From Lachnospiraceae bacterium (GTDB lineage: Bacteria; Bacillota; Clostridia; Lachnospirales; Lachnospiraceae), in the NCBI GenBank assembly GCA_024687745.1, contig JAILEM010000150.1, positions 1-64,000 of the forward strand: 64,000 nt of DNA, in the 5' to 3' direction. Position numbers and translations under genes: made by a program. The notes under the pieces are model-generated. The model did no database searches. It was given only the letters and a program-made list of their open reading frames with translations, and was not told the DNA's origin. Positions 34,505 through 42,971 of this stretch are shown here, piece by piece; the stretch's first letter is position 1, and the number at the start of each line of letters is the position of its first letter.

Positions 34505-35329
34505 TTATATTTCACTTTCTTTTTTTATCGCTTCAAACATATCGATCGCTCTTCTGTTTTCCCTTATATCATGTACCCTTACAAACATATATCCGGCCAT
34601 TGCACCCATTATGCTTGCAGTAAGGGTGCCCTCAAGTCTGTCCTCCTTTTCAAGAAGAAGGGCCTTCCCTATAAAGGATTTTCTCGACGCCCCAAGTAAC
34701 ATCGGATATCCGGCTTCCTTAAGTCTTTCCAGATTACCCATTATAAGAAGATTCTGCCTGTGGCTTTTTGAAAAACCTATTCCCGGATCCAGGATTATCC
34801 TGTCTGCATTTATACCGCCCAAAAGAGCATTATCCGCTATCGCCTTAAGCTCTTTGTTAAGCTTGTCGATATAATCCTCCTTTGAGCACTCCCTGTATAT
34901 TTCCTTTCTGTTATGCATAAGGCAGCATGCTACCCCTTCCTTTGCGATAAGCTCTCTCATATCCTTATCGCTACCACCCCATACATCATTTATAAGATCG
35001 GCACCCTCTCTTACCGATTCCTTTGCAACCTCTGCCTTCATCGTATCAACAGAGACGGGAATATCGGAAACCCTTCTTATCGCCTTTATGGCAGGGATCA
35101 CCCTGCTAAGCTCTTCATCAGCACTTACCGCCGTATATCCGGGTCTTGTGGATTCTCCTCCCACGTCAATTATATCAGCCCCATCCTTTATCATGGTTTC
35201 GATCCTCGAATAAAGATCCCTCTCCCTCTTTAAACTTCCTCCGTCATAAAAGGAATCGGGTGTAACATTCAGGATTCCCATGATATAGGTTTTTCCCTCG
35301 GTTTTAAAATCTCCGGATCCTATCTTCAT
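34505..35329 (-). CDS. folP: Dihydropteroate synthase
   Basis: A 274-residue TIM-barrel enzyme that joins 6-hydroxymethyl-dihydropterin pyrophosphate to p-aminobenzoate, the sulfonamide target. Signatures are MGILNVTPDSFYDGG and DVGGESTRPG. The pterin-binding part has SVDTMKAEV and LINDVWGG, and the C-terminus has GASRKSF. GAGGATG precedes the ATG. It pairs with folBK and is divergent from folC, so three folate enzymes share one short region. Confidence 0.95.
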   Translation of the reverse strand: MKIGSGDFKTEGKTYIMGILNVTPDSFYDGGSLKRERDLYSRIETMIKDGADIIDVGGESTRPGYTAVSADEELSRVIPAIKAIRRVSDIPVSVDTMKAEVAKESVREGADLINDVWGGSDKDMRELIAKEGVACCLMHNRKEIYRECSKEDYIDKLNKELKAIADNALLGGINADRIILDPGIGFSKSHRQNLLIMGNLERLKEAGYPMLLGASRKSFIGKALLLEKEDRLEGTLTASIMGAMAGYMFVRVHDIRENRRAIDMFEAIKKESEI

Positions 35330-35463
35330 TTATACCATCCTCATATGTGAAACCAAATTAAGTGTATGAATTTATAATATACTTTTTTTGCTCATTTCTC
35401 AACAAAACCCGAGCATACTCTGACAATTCAAAAAAAGAGTTGTTTTACCGGTACCGTAAACTG

Positions 35464-35472
35464 TGTTATAAT
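35464..35472 (+). promoter_or_regulatory. Extended -10 promoter of folC
   Basis: TGTTATAAT is an extended -10 (TGn plus TATAAT) 72 bp upstream of folC. The -35 is poor. Just upstream, TTTAC and GTAAA arms (35444-35460) flank a GGTACC palindrome, a possible operator. Confidence 0.5.
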
Positions 35473-35544
35473 CATTGCGGTCAGGATAGACACCGTCTTT
35501 TTCGGTCGGTTTTATAAGACAAAAGGATATCTTCGGAGCAAAAC

Positions 35545-36876
35545 ATGGATTATATAGCAGCAATGGATTATATTAACAATGCCGGGTGCAGAGGGATAAA
35601 GATGGGAACTGAGCGGATGAAAAAGCTCATGGAATATCTTAATAATCCCCAGGATTCCCTGAAGTTCATACATATCGCCGGAACCAACGGCAAAGGATCC
35701 ACAACGGAATTTCTTGCCTCCATTTTAAGACAGGGCGGATACAGGACAGGTCAGTACCTTTCTCCCGCGGTAGGACCACACCTTGAACAATACAGGGTGA
35801 ACGGTGTTCCCATGCTCGAAAATGAATATGCAAAATATGTATCCCTGATAGCCGAGGCCGTTATAAAAATGGAGGCCGACGGCTTTGAGGCTCCTACACG
35901 GTTTGAGATAGAAACCGCCATTGCTTTTCTTAACTTCAAAAACTATATCTGTGATATCGTACTCCTTGAAACCGGAATGGGCGGAAGAGACGATGCAACA
36001 AATATAATCAACACGGTATTGGTATCGGTCATCACATCTGTAAGCGCGGATCATATCGGTATCCTTGGGAAGGATCTTAAGGAGATCGCAGAGATCAAAG
36101 CCGGAATAATAAAATACGGGGTCCCGGCTGTTATGATGCACAGCAGCGATGAAGTCGAACAGCAGATCATAAAAAGATGCAAGGCTGTGGGTACTACACT
36201 TTCGGTTGTCGACCCTAATCTGATCACAAACAAGCGCTATGGTATAAGCGGCCAGTATTTTTCATATAAAAGCCGTAAAAACCTTGCCATCGCGATGGGT
36301 GGTGACCATCAGATAGAAAATGCAGCACTTGCCCTTGAGGTATGTGACCAGATGATAAACAAAGGGATGATCCTGGCTGAGGATGAAATAAGGGAAGGAC
36401 TGGCCCAGGCTAAGCTTCCGTACAGGATGGAACGCATATTGAGTGATCCTTTATTTATCATAGACGGAGCACATAATCCGGATGCCGCCTTAAGTCTCAG
36501 AAATTCTCTGGCCCATGATCTTATGGGGCACTCCATGATCTTTATAATGGGTGTCTTTAAGGATAAGGATTACAGAAGGATCTGTGAGATAATCGGTCCA
36601 ATGGCCGACAGCTGTATAACTGTGGAGACCCCTGATAATAAGAGGGCTCTTCCGGCCGGGGAGCTGGCAGAATGCCTCAGTGATTACTGTGATGATATCC
36701 GGGTTTCGGAAAGTATTTCGGATGCCGCAAAAAAAGCGCTTTCTCTGGCTGAAGAAGCTGTCGAAAAACTCGAGGAGCCCTTGATAGTCGCATTTGGATC
36801 ACTGTCCTATCTTGATGAGTTAAAAAAATCTGTGAGAGAACTTACAGACGATCATTCTATCCCTGTCAGAGGATAA
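35545..36876 (+). CDS. folC: Folylpolyglutamate synthase / dihydrofolate synthase
   Basis: A 443-residue Mur-ligase-family enzyme that adds glutamate to dihydropteroate and to folates. The P-loop is HIAGTNGKGSTTEF (about 43-56) and the family motif LSPAVGPHLEQYRVNG follows. LLETGMGGRDDATNI is the folC-type motif, SADHIGILG the central motif, and IDGAHNPDAA the C-terminal domain motif. GGAG precedes the ATG. It is divergent from folP, and the shared gap carries its promoter. Confidence 0.95.
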   Translation: MDYIAAMDYINNAGCRGIKMGTERMKKLMEYLNNPQDSLKFIHIAGTNGKGSTTEFLASILRQGGYRTGQYLSPAVGPHLEQYRVNGVPMLENEYAKYVSLIAEAVIKMEADGFEAPTRFEIETAIAFLNFKNYICDIVLLETGMGGRDDATNIINTVLVSVITSVSADHIGILGKDLKEIAEIKAGIIKYGVPAVMMHSSDEVEQQIIKRCKAVGTTLSVVDPNLITNKRYGISGQYFSYKSRKNLAIAMGGDHQIENAALALEVCDQMINKGMILAEDEIREGLAQAKLPYRMERILSDPLFIIDGAHNPDAALSLRNSLAHDLMGHSMIFIMGVFKDKDYRRICEIIGPMADSCITVETPDNKRALPAGELAECLSDYCDDIRVSESISDAAKKALSLAEEAVEKLEEPLIVAFGSLSYLDELKKSVRELTDDHSIPVRG

Positions 36877-36903
36877 ATTTATTACAGATAATAAATGCTT
36901 CTC

Positions 36904-36932
36904 TTGCACCTTGATCTTAATTGTTTTATACT
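36904..36932 (+). promoter_or_regulatory. Promoter for the nitroreductase (and probably pyrBI)
   Basis: TTGCAC (36904-36909) and TATACT (36927-36932) are separated by 17 bp. It is 72 bp upstream of the nitroreductase start. No other promoter was found before pyrB. Confidence 0.65.
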
Positions 36933-37004
36933 TAATGGAAATATGTATCCAACTCAAATGCATTATCTTACAGATGGTTGGCAATTAAAAATAAGGAGGT
37001 ATAT

Positions 37005-37544
37005 ATGGACGTAAAAGAATGTATTAAAGGCCGTCGAAGCATAAGAAAGTTCACCGATGAACCCGTGCCCACTGATACCCTCGAAAAGATAGTAGAGCTT
37101 GCCTCTTACTCTCCTTCATGGAAGAACACACAGGTGGTCCGCTACATAGCAATAAAAGATCCCGTTCTTAAAGAAAAGATCGCAAACGAATGTACCACAG
37201 GTTTTACATATAATGCAAATGCAATGGGATCGGCACCGATGCTTATAGCTGTAACAGTACTTAAGAACCGCTGCGGTTATGAGCGTGATGGATCCTTTAC
37301 CACAAACAGAAAGGATACCTGGCAGATGTTTGATGCCGGTATCGCATCCCAGACCTTCTGCCTGGCAGCCTATGAATACGGACTGGGCACGGTGATAATG
37401 GGTATATTTGACGATACTCTCTCTGAAGTGCTTGAAATTCCCGAGGACAGGGAGCTTGTCAATATCATCTGTATCGGATATCCGGCAGAGTCACCTGAAG
37501 TTCCGAAACGAAAAACAGTAGCTGATCTTATCACATATAAATAA
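37005..37544 (+). CDS. Nitroreductase-family flavoprotein
   Basis: A 179-residue FMN-dependent oxidoreductase. The N-terminal FMN-phosphate motif is GRRSIRKFTDEPV, the middle has ASYSPSWKNTQ, and the C-terminal half has YEYGLGTVIMGIF. It should reduce nitro or quinone compounds with NAD(P)H as a dimer; the natural substrate is unknown. The start at 37005 has GGAGG six bases upstream. It lies immediately before a hairpin that separates it from pyrB. Confidence 0.88.
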   Translation: MDVKECIKGRRSIRKFTDEPVPTDTLEKIVELASYSPSWKNTQVVRYIAIKDPVLKEKIANECTTGFTYNANAMGSAPMLIAVTVLKNRCGYERDGSFTTNRKDTWQMFDAGIASQTFCLAAYEYGLGTVIMGIFDDTLSEVLEIPEDRELVNIICIGYPAESPEVPKRKTVADLITYK

Positions 37545-37550
37545 TATCAA

Positions 37551-37580
37551 GGGGCGAAGTTTTTTCTTCGCTCCTTTTTT
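37551..37580 (+). terminator. Terminator-like hairpin in front of pyrB
   Basis: GGGGCGAAG (37551-37559) pairs with CTTCGCTCC (37566-37574) with one G-T pair around a T-rich loop, and six Ts follow. The pyrB ribosome site AAGGAG starts on the next base. Because no promoter fits in the 11 bases left before pyrB, this is either an attenuator controlling read-through into pyrBI or a leaky terminator. Confidence 0.75.
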
Positions 37581-37591
37581 AAGGAGACAAA

Positions 37592-38506
37592 ATGAGACAT
37601 TTAATGAACCCACTGGACTTAACCGTGGAAGAGCTTGATGACCTTATGGCTCTTGCGGATGATATACAAAAGGACCCCAAAAAATACTCCCACAGATGTG
37701 ACGGAAAGATACTTGCGACCTGCTTTTACGAACCAAGCACACGAACAAGACTGAGTTTTGAATCAGCCATGCTCCAGCTCGGGGGGCAGGTTCTGGGATT
37801 TGCTTCCGCAGATTCATCATCTGCCGCAAAGGGCGAGAGTGTTTCAGATACCATACGTATAATATCCTGTTATGCCGATATCTGTGCCATAAGGCATCCC
37901 AAGGAGGGTGCAGCACTTGTAGCGGCTTCCAGGTCGACGATCCCTGTCATAAATGCAGGAGACGGAGGCCATCAGCATCCCACCCAGACACTCACGGATC
38001 TGATGACCATACATGCACTTAAAGGAAGCTTTAATAACATTACCATAGGCCTGTGCGGTGATCTTAAATTTGGAAGGACCGTACATTCTTTAGTCAATGC
38101 ACTGGTAAGATATGATAATGTACGTTTTGTATTTATTTCACCCGATGAGCTCAGGATCCCAGGCTACATAAAGGAGGATGTCCTTGAAAAGAACGGGGCA
38201 GAATACAGCGAGGTATCAAGACTTGAGGATGTTATGCCAAAGCTTGACATACTTTATATGACAAGAGTTCAGAGAGAAAGATTCTTCAACGAAGAGGACT
38301 ATGTAAGACTGAAGGATTATTACATACTCAACAAAGAGAAGATGTCTCTTGCAAAGGAGGATATGATGGTTCTCCATCCTCTTCCGAGAGTAAATGAGAT
38401 CTCCGTAGAGGTTGATAACGACAAAAGAGCCAAATACTTTGAACAGGTTCAGTTCGGGGTATATATACGAATGGCTCTCATCCTTACACTGTTGGAGCTT
38501 GTCTGA
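37592..38506 (+). CDS. pyrB: Aspartate carbamoyltransferase catalytic subunit
   Basis: A 304-residue enzyme that condenses carbamoyl phosphate with aspartate, the first committed step of pyrimidine synthesis. The carbamoyl-phosphate loop is [14 protein letters not shown] (about 47-60). [13 protein letters not shown] and the C-terminal [10 protein letters not shown] bind substrates. The pyrI gene follows 21 bp later, so this is the regulated dodecamer type rather than the catalytic trimer of Bacillus. Its translation start follows the terminator-like hairpin directly. Confidence 0.96.
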   Translation: MRHLMNPLDLTVEELDDLMALADDIQKDPKKYSHRCDGKILATCFYEPSTRTRLSFESAMLQLGGQVLGFASADSSSAAKGESVSDTIRIISCYADICAIRHPKEGAALVAASRSTIPVINAGDGGHQHPTQTLTDLMTIHALKGSFNNITIGLCGDLKFGRTVHSLVNALVRYDNVRFVFISPDELRIPGYIKEDVLEKNGAEYSEVSRLEDVMPKLDILYMTRVQRERFFNEEDYVRLKDYYILNKEKMSLAKEDMMVLHPLPRVNEISVEVDNDKRAKYFEQVQFGVYIRMALILTLLELV

Positions 38507-38527
38507 AAAGTCTGAAAGGAGAGATAT

Positions 38528-38965
38528 ATGTTAAACGTAGGAAAAATAGAAGAGGGTTTTGTGTTAGACCACATAAAAGCCGGAACATCTTTACAGCTTT
38601 ATCACGATCTTAAGCTTGACAAAATGGACGATACTACTGTTGCCATCATAAAAAATGCCCGAAGCAACAAGATGGGAAAAAAAGACATCCTTAAGGTTGA
38701 ATGTGATATCGATATGCTCGATCTTGATATCTTAGGCTTCATAGACCATAACATAACCGTAAATGTGATAAAGGACGGCGAAATTGTGGAAAAGAAGGTA
38801 TTAAAGCTTCCCGAGCAGATCACCAACGTAATAAAATGCAAGAATCCAAGATGCATAACCTCTATCGAGCAGGAGCTTCCGCATATATTTGTCCTGACAG
38901 ATCCCGCAAAGGAGATCTACAGATGCAAATACTGTGAAGAGCAGTATTCAGGAAGACATTTATAA
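38528..38965 (+). CDS. pyrI: Aspartate carbamoyltransferase regulatory subunit
   Basis: A 145-residue protein. The N-terminal half is the nucleotide-binding domain that senses CTP and ATP. The C-terminal half holds a zinc site of four Cys (CKNPRC at 104-109 and CKYC at 133-136) that contacts PyrB. AAAGGAG precedes the ATG. It is convergent with rnpB, whose end lies 10 bp away. Confidence 0.95.
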   Translation: MLNVGKIEEGFVLDHIKAGTSLQLYHDLKLDKMDDTTVAIIKNARSNKMGKKDILKVECDIDMLDLDILGFIDHNITVNVIKDGEIVEKKVLKLPEQITNVIKCKNPRCITSIEQELPHIFVLTDPAKEIYRCKYCEEQYSGRHL

Positions 38966-38974
38966 ACTTAGATC

Positions 38975-39328
38975 AAAAATCCTTCAGCATCACTGTAAGC
39001 CGGGTTCTGTATCTGACGGTCATCTATCTGTTCCTGCCGTTACCGGCAGGCTAAAGCGATCTACCCGGAAACATGACGGGCCGCCATATGGTCTCCTGTT
39101 TGATCTTACTTTGGATGGGGTTTACATCGCATATACCGTTACCGGCATACCGGTGGTCTCTTACACCGCCTTTCCACCCTTACATCAGACAGACTGATGC
39201 GGTATATTTCTGTTGCACTTGCCTTGGAGTCACCTCCACCGGACGTTATCCGGCATCCTGCCCTGTAAAGCCCGGACTTTCCTCGTGGGTTTCCCCACGC
39301 GACCGTCCATGATACTGAAGGATCGATC
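38975..39328 (-). ncRNA. rnpB: RNase P RNA
   Basis: On the minus strand this 354-nt stretch carries hallmark conserved pieces of bacterial RNase P RNA: GAGGAAAGTCCGGGC near the 5' end (39270-39284) and ACAGAACCCGGCTTAC near the 3' end (38995-39010). The termini pair as a P1 helix (TCCTTCAGTATCA with TGATGCTGAAGGA), directly followed by five Ts that would end transcription. Between them TCCGGTGGAGGTGAC and GGCAAGTGCAACAGAAA match the family. It trims tRNA 5' ends, including the tRNA-Glu here. The ends are estimated from the P1 helix. Confidence 0.93.
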
Positions 39329-39336
39329 ATCAAATT

Positions 39337-39366
39337 ATCATACGGGGAAGATCGATCCTCCCACAA
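39337..39366 (-). promoter_or_regulatory. Likely rnpB promoter inside the nucleoside kinase gene end
   Basis: On the minus strand TTGTGG (39361-39366) and TATGAT (39337-39342) are 18 bp apart. The -10 includes the kinase stop codon TGA, and transcription would start at about the RNA's 5' end. Confidence 0.55.
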
Positions 39367-41005
39367 ATTCCCTTATGATAGAATTATTGGGAAGATGTTC
39401 ACTTGTCACACCGACAAAATATTCAAGGAACTTCAAAAGTCTCTTTGCTTCCTGATATTGGGAATCTTCACTTCCTATCGCAAATAAAAGCGGTTCGGCA
39501 AACTGTTTTAATACTGCAAGTTCATATATGAGAGCAGAATTAAACATTGCATCTGCGGATTCCTGGAACGGGAATATATTCTCCTCCTCTCCCCTTCTTA
39601 CGGATTCCCACATTGCAAGAGTATTTCTTGCCGTGGTTCCTCTTCTGAGATTATCTCTTACCATTCTCCTTATAAGTCTTCCGTCGGTCGTCGCTATACG
39701 GTTATGCTCATCAACATTGAGAGTAGTAAGAGCACTTATATAGATCTTATATTTACTCTCCTTTGGAAGGGCGTATGACATTTTCTCGTTAAGTCCGTGG
39801 ATTCCCTCCAATACCAGGATCTCATCCGCATCAAGCCTGATATAGTCTCCCTTATACTCCCTTAAACCGGTCCTGAAATTAAAACTTGGGATCTCTACTG
39901 TCTCACCGTTCAAAAGGGCCGTCATATCCTTATTAAAGCCCTCTGTATCTATAGCCTCAAGGCATTCAAAATTATAATTTCCCTTTTCGTCCAAAGGTGT
40001 ATCTTCTCTGTTCTTAAAATAATTATCAAGCGCTATGGTATGGGGTCTGAGTCCATGAGCTCTTAGCTGAATGGAAAGCCTGTGGGAAAAAGTCGTCTTT
40101 CCTGAAGAGGATGGCCCTGCTATCATGACAAACTTCACTCCGCCTCTCTTTACTATATCCTGCGCAATACCGGCTATCTTACTCTCCTGCATTGCCTCCT
40201 GTACCCATATGAGATTATTGATGTTTTCATTGCAGATATAACTGTTCAGATCGCCGACAGTCATTATTCCCATATTATCAGCCCATTCCGTAGACTCCTG
40301 CATCGTATGATAGAGCTTTGGCTGAGGAATAAATTCCGGTACCTTTAAAGGATCCTTTCTTGCCGGAAGCTGGAGAAGAAATCCCGTATCATAAGGTATA
40401 AGGTCATAATGCTTTATATAACCTGTGGAAGGGACCATATATCCGTAATAGTAATCACTGTATCCGTCCAGAGTATAAACATTTACCCTGGATGCCCTTC
40501 TGTATCTGAAAAGCTTTTCCTTATCATGCATATTCTGAGCCCTGAATATTTCCAGCGCTTCATCCAGATGAAGGGAATCCTTGGTTATGGGAAGATCGGC
40601 TTTTACAAGTTCATCCATTCTTGCCTTTACTCTGTAAAGCAGTTCCCCGTTAAGCAGGAAATTACCCTCGGTATTGCAAAAATAGCCCTTCCCGAGCGAA
40701 AACTCTATCTTGAATTTTTTTATGTTATCCTCTCCTACAACATCACTGAAGGCTTTAACAAGAAGAAGACAGGCACTTCTTTTATAGGTCTTATAACCGA
40801 TCTGGTCGTCAAGTGTAACAAAGGAAACCTCGCAGTCTTTTTTTACCTTTTTAATAAGCTCATTGAGCTTTCTGTCCGTGTAGGCAAGAACGATGCAATA
40901 CTCATGATCACTCTGATGCTCCTTTGCAAGTTCAAGTAATGTTACGCCTTTTTTATATTCCTTTGTCTCATTATTGATGGTTATCCTTATCCTGTCATCA
41001 GCCAT
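39338..41005 (-). CDS. Nucleoside (uridine-like) kinase with TGS/ThrRS-like N-terminus
   Basis: A 555-residue protein. The first 60 residues look like a TGS domain (ITINNETKEYKKGVTLLELA), followed by a ThrRS-like region with HEYCIVLAY. The C-terminal half is a uridine kinase/phosphoribulokinase domain with Walker A GPSSSGKT at about 297-304, LDNYFKNRED, and VLEGIHGLN. Such fusions are common in Clostridia, but the exact nucleoside is not certain. The start at 41005 follows AGGAG by seven bases, shortly after the trmK stop. It is the last coding gene of the dgt-dnaG-rpoD-trmK run. Confidence 0.85.
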   Translation of the reverse strand: MADDRIRITINNETKEYKKGVTLLELAKEHQSDHEYCIVLAYTDRKLNELIKKVKKDCEVSFVTLDDQIGYKTYKRSACLLLVKAFSDVVGEDNIKKFKIEFSLGKGYFCNTEGNFLLNGELLYRVKARMDELVKADLPITKDSLHLDEALEIFRAQNMHDKEKLFRYRRASRVNVYTLDGYSDYYYGYMVPSTGYIKHYDLIPYDTGFLLQLPARKDPLKVPEFIPQPKLYHTMQESTEWADNMGIMTVGDLNSYICNENINNLIWVQEAMQESKIAGIAQDIVKRGGVKFVMIAGPSSSGKTTFSHRLSIQLRAHGLRPHTIALDNYFKNREDTPLDEKGNYNFECLEAIDTEGFNKDMTALLNGETVEIPSFNFRTGLREYKGDYIRLDADEILVLEGIHGLNEKMSYALPKESKYKIYISALTTLNVDEHNRIATTDGRLIRRMVRDNLRRGTTARNTLAMWESVRRGEEENIFPFQESADAMFNSALIYELAVLKQFAEPLLFAIGSEDSQYQEAKRLLKFLEYFVGVTSEHLPNNSIIREFVGGSIFPV

Positions 41006-41022
41006 CGTAATTCTCCTTTCAG

Positions 41023-41754
41023 TCATTTTAATATCCTGTCTATTTCTATCGGATTTGTCTTCTCCATAAGATTTATCGCTTCCTGATTAAATGCAATATC
41101 CCTTTCTATTTCAGAAAGCCTGAGTGTTACTCTTTCCGTCTGCTCCTCATTAAGAAGCTGATCCCTGATATAATTAAGACTCTTTCTCTGAAGATAGAGA
41201 AAATGCAGCAGTATTGGATTCCTTTCCCTGATAAGGATCCTTCCGTAACGGAAAAAAACCTCTCTTTGAAGATCCATCTCTCCGTGTACAGCCTTGATCA
41301 TGGGATAAAATTTATCATCCTCACATATCATATCCTCGGATATTATCAAATATCCCTTATCCTGAAGGTAATGCCTTACGAGAGCTATATCCGACTGGGG
41401 CTGTAATATCAGCTCATCAGCCTCTTCACATACAGCCGGTGAAGCCTTTATTATATCCACCATAAGCGGACCGCCCATCCCCGCCATCACGATAGATCCT
41501 GCATCCCCTGGGTTTAACTCGGTCAGCCCGTCTCCGAGGATCGTCTTTATATCTGATGAATAACCGCTCTCCATTATATTTATTATGGCTCTGTCTATCG
41601 GTCCCCGGTTTATATCCATTGCATATACATATGGAGAGATCTTCTTTTCAATGAGATATATGGCAAGATGCCCGTGATCACAGCCGACATCGGCAACCTT
41701 TAATCCCGGGGTGACCATCCCGGCAACTGCTTTAAGTCTGTCAGATAGTTTCAT
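41023..41754 (-). CDS. trmK: tRNA (adenine22-N1)-methyltransferase
   Basis: A 243-residue Rossmann methyltransferase that methylates A22 of tRNA with S-adenosylmethionine. The SAM motif is KVADVGCDHGHLAIYL, with AMDINRGPI next and VMAGMGGPLMVDI as the catalytic region. The C-terminal coiled coil (about 185-235) is typical of TrmK. It follows rpoD by 13 bp, the normal Firmicutes neighbourhood. Confidence 0.94.
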   Translation of the reverse strand: MKLSDRLKAVAGMVTPGLKVADVGCDHGHLAIYLIEKKISPYVYAMDINRGPIDRAIINIMESGYSSDIKTILGDGLTELNPGDAGSIVMAGMGGPLMVDIIKASPAVCEEADELILQPQSDIALVRHYLQDKGYLIISEDMICEDDKFYPMIKAVHGEMDLQREVFFRYGRILIRERNPILLHFLYLQRKSLNYIRDQLLNEEQTERVTLRLSEIERDIAFNQEAINLMEKTNPIEIDRILK

Positions 41755-41767
41755 AAGCCTTCTCTTA

Positions 41768-42898
41768 TCAGTCCAGATAATCCTTGAGTTTTCTTGATCT
41801 GCTCGGATGTCTGAGCTTTCTCAATGCCTTTGCTTCGATCTGTCTGATCCTTTCACGGGTAACGTTAAATTCCTTCCCTACCTCTTCAAGTGTCCTTGCT
41901 CTTCCGTCTTCAAGGCCAAATCTCAACTCCAGAACCTTCTGCTCCCTGTCGGTAAGAGTTGTTAATACCTCATTAAGCTGTTCCTTTAACAGATTAAAGG
42001 CCGCTGCTTCAGCCGGAACAGGTACCTGATCATCCTGAATAAAATCTCCGAGATGAGAGTCCTCCTCCTCCCCTATAGGTGTTTCAAGGGATACGGGCTC
42101 CTGTGATATCTTCTGTATCTCCCTCACCCTTTCAACCGGAAGGTTCATTTCGGCAGCCGTCTCTTCGGGGGTCGGTTCACGTCCGAGTTCCTGAAGAAGC
42201 TGTCTGTTGACCCTGATCAGTTTATTTATGGTTTCCACCATATGCACAGGTATCCTTATCGTTCTTGCCTGGTCAGCTATAGCCCTTGTTATTGCCTGCC
42301 TTATCCACCAGGTAGCATAGGTTGAAAACTTATATCCCTTTGCATAATCGAATTTTTCCACCGCTTTCATAAGACCCAGGTTTCCTTCCTGAATAAGGTC
42401 CAAAAACAGCATTCCCCTGCCCACATATCTCTTTGCGATGCTTACAACAAGCCTCAGATTCGCTTCAACAAGACGGCTCTTTGCTTCTTCGTCTCCCTGC
42501 TCCATCCTCTTGGCAAGCTCTATCTCTTCCTCTCCTGTCAGAAGGGGAACTTTACCGATCTCCTTAAGATACATCCTGACGGGGTCCTCAACACTTATAC
42601 CATCAGGAACCGAAAGATCGATATTTTCAACATCGATCTCATCCTCCTCATTAAGGATCACATCATCATCGTCATCATCTTCCTCCGGGATAATATTTTC
42701 CTCTTCCGTTACCTGAAGCAGATCTATCCCGTTCTGCTCGAGTATATCGTATATCTTTTCATAATTATCCTCAGAAAGCTCCATTTCTCCGAACGCTTCC
42801 TGAATATCAACATTTTCCACAACATTCTTTTTCTTTTTTCCGAGCTTGATCAGTTCTGATAGCTTCTCGTCAAATTGTGTCTGTACATTCTCATCCAT
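41768..42898 (-). CDS. rpoD: Housekeeping RNA polymerase sigma factor RpoD (sigma-A)
   Basis: A 376-residue primary sigma factor. Region 1.1 is acidic at the N-terminus (a long Asp/Glu tract near 73-90), region 1.2 reads [10 protein letters not shown], region 2.4 includes [20 protein letters not shown], region 3 has [12 protein letters not shown], and region 4.2 ends with [20 protein letters not shown]. It recognises TTGACA/TATAAT promoters like those noted here. GAGG precedes the ATG. It lies 73 bp after dnaG in a macromolecular-synthesis cluster. Confidence 0.97.
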   Translation of the reverse strand: MDENVQTQFDEKLSELIKLGKKKKNVVENVDIQEAFGEMELSEDNYEKIYDILEQNGIDLLQVTEEENIIPEEDDDDDDVILNEEDEIDVENIDLSVPDGISVEDPVRMYLKEIGKVPLLTGEEEIELAKRMEQGDEEAKSRLVEANLRLVVSIAKRYVGRGMLFLDLIQEGNLGLMKAVEKFDYAKGYKFSTYATWWIRQAITRAIADQARTIRIPVHMVETINKLIRVNRQLLQELGREPTPEETAAEMNLPVERVREIQKISQEPVSLETPIGEEEDSHLGDFIQDDQVPVPAEAAAFNLLKEQLNEVLTTLTDREQKVLELRFGLEDGRARTLEEVGKEFNVTRERIRQIEAKALRKLRHPSRSRKLKDYLD

Positions 42899-42971
42899 CT
42901 TTTTTCCTCTTTCCCTGTTTTAGGTTAAATGCTACAAAGCATTCTGTCATAAACCGTCTCATTATGATATT

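Noticed and set aside
38934..39455. Several open frames of 75-88 codons on both strands
   Set aside because: They overlap rnpB, have no ribosome sites and change composition with the RNA structure. The conserved RNase P RNA explains the region.
42928..42943. Hairpin AATGC-TTTGTA-GCATT between dnaG and rpoD
   Set aside because: The stem is only five bp and has no T-run, so it is too weak to call a terminator or processing site.
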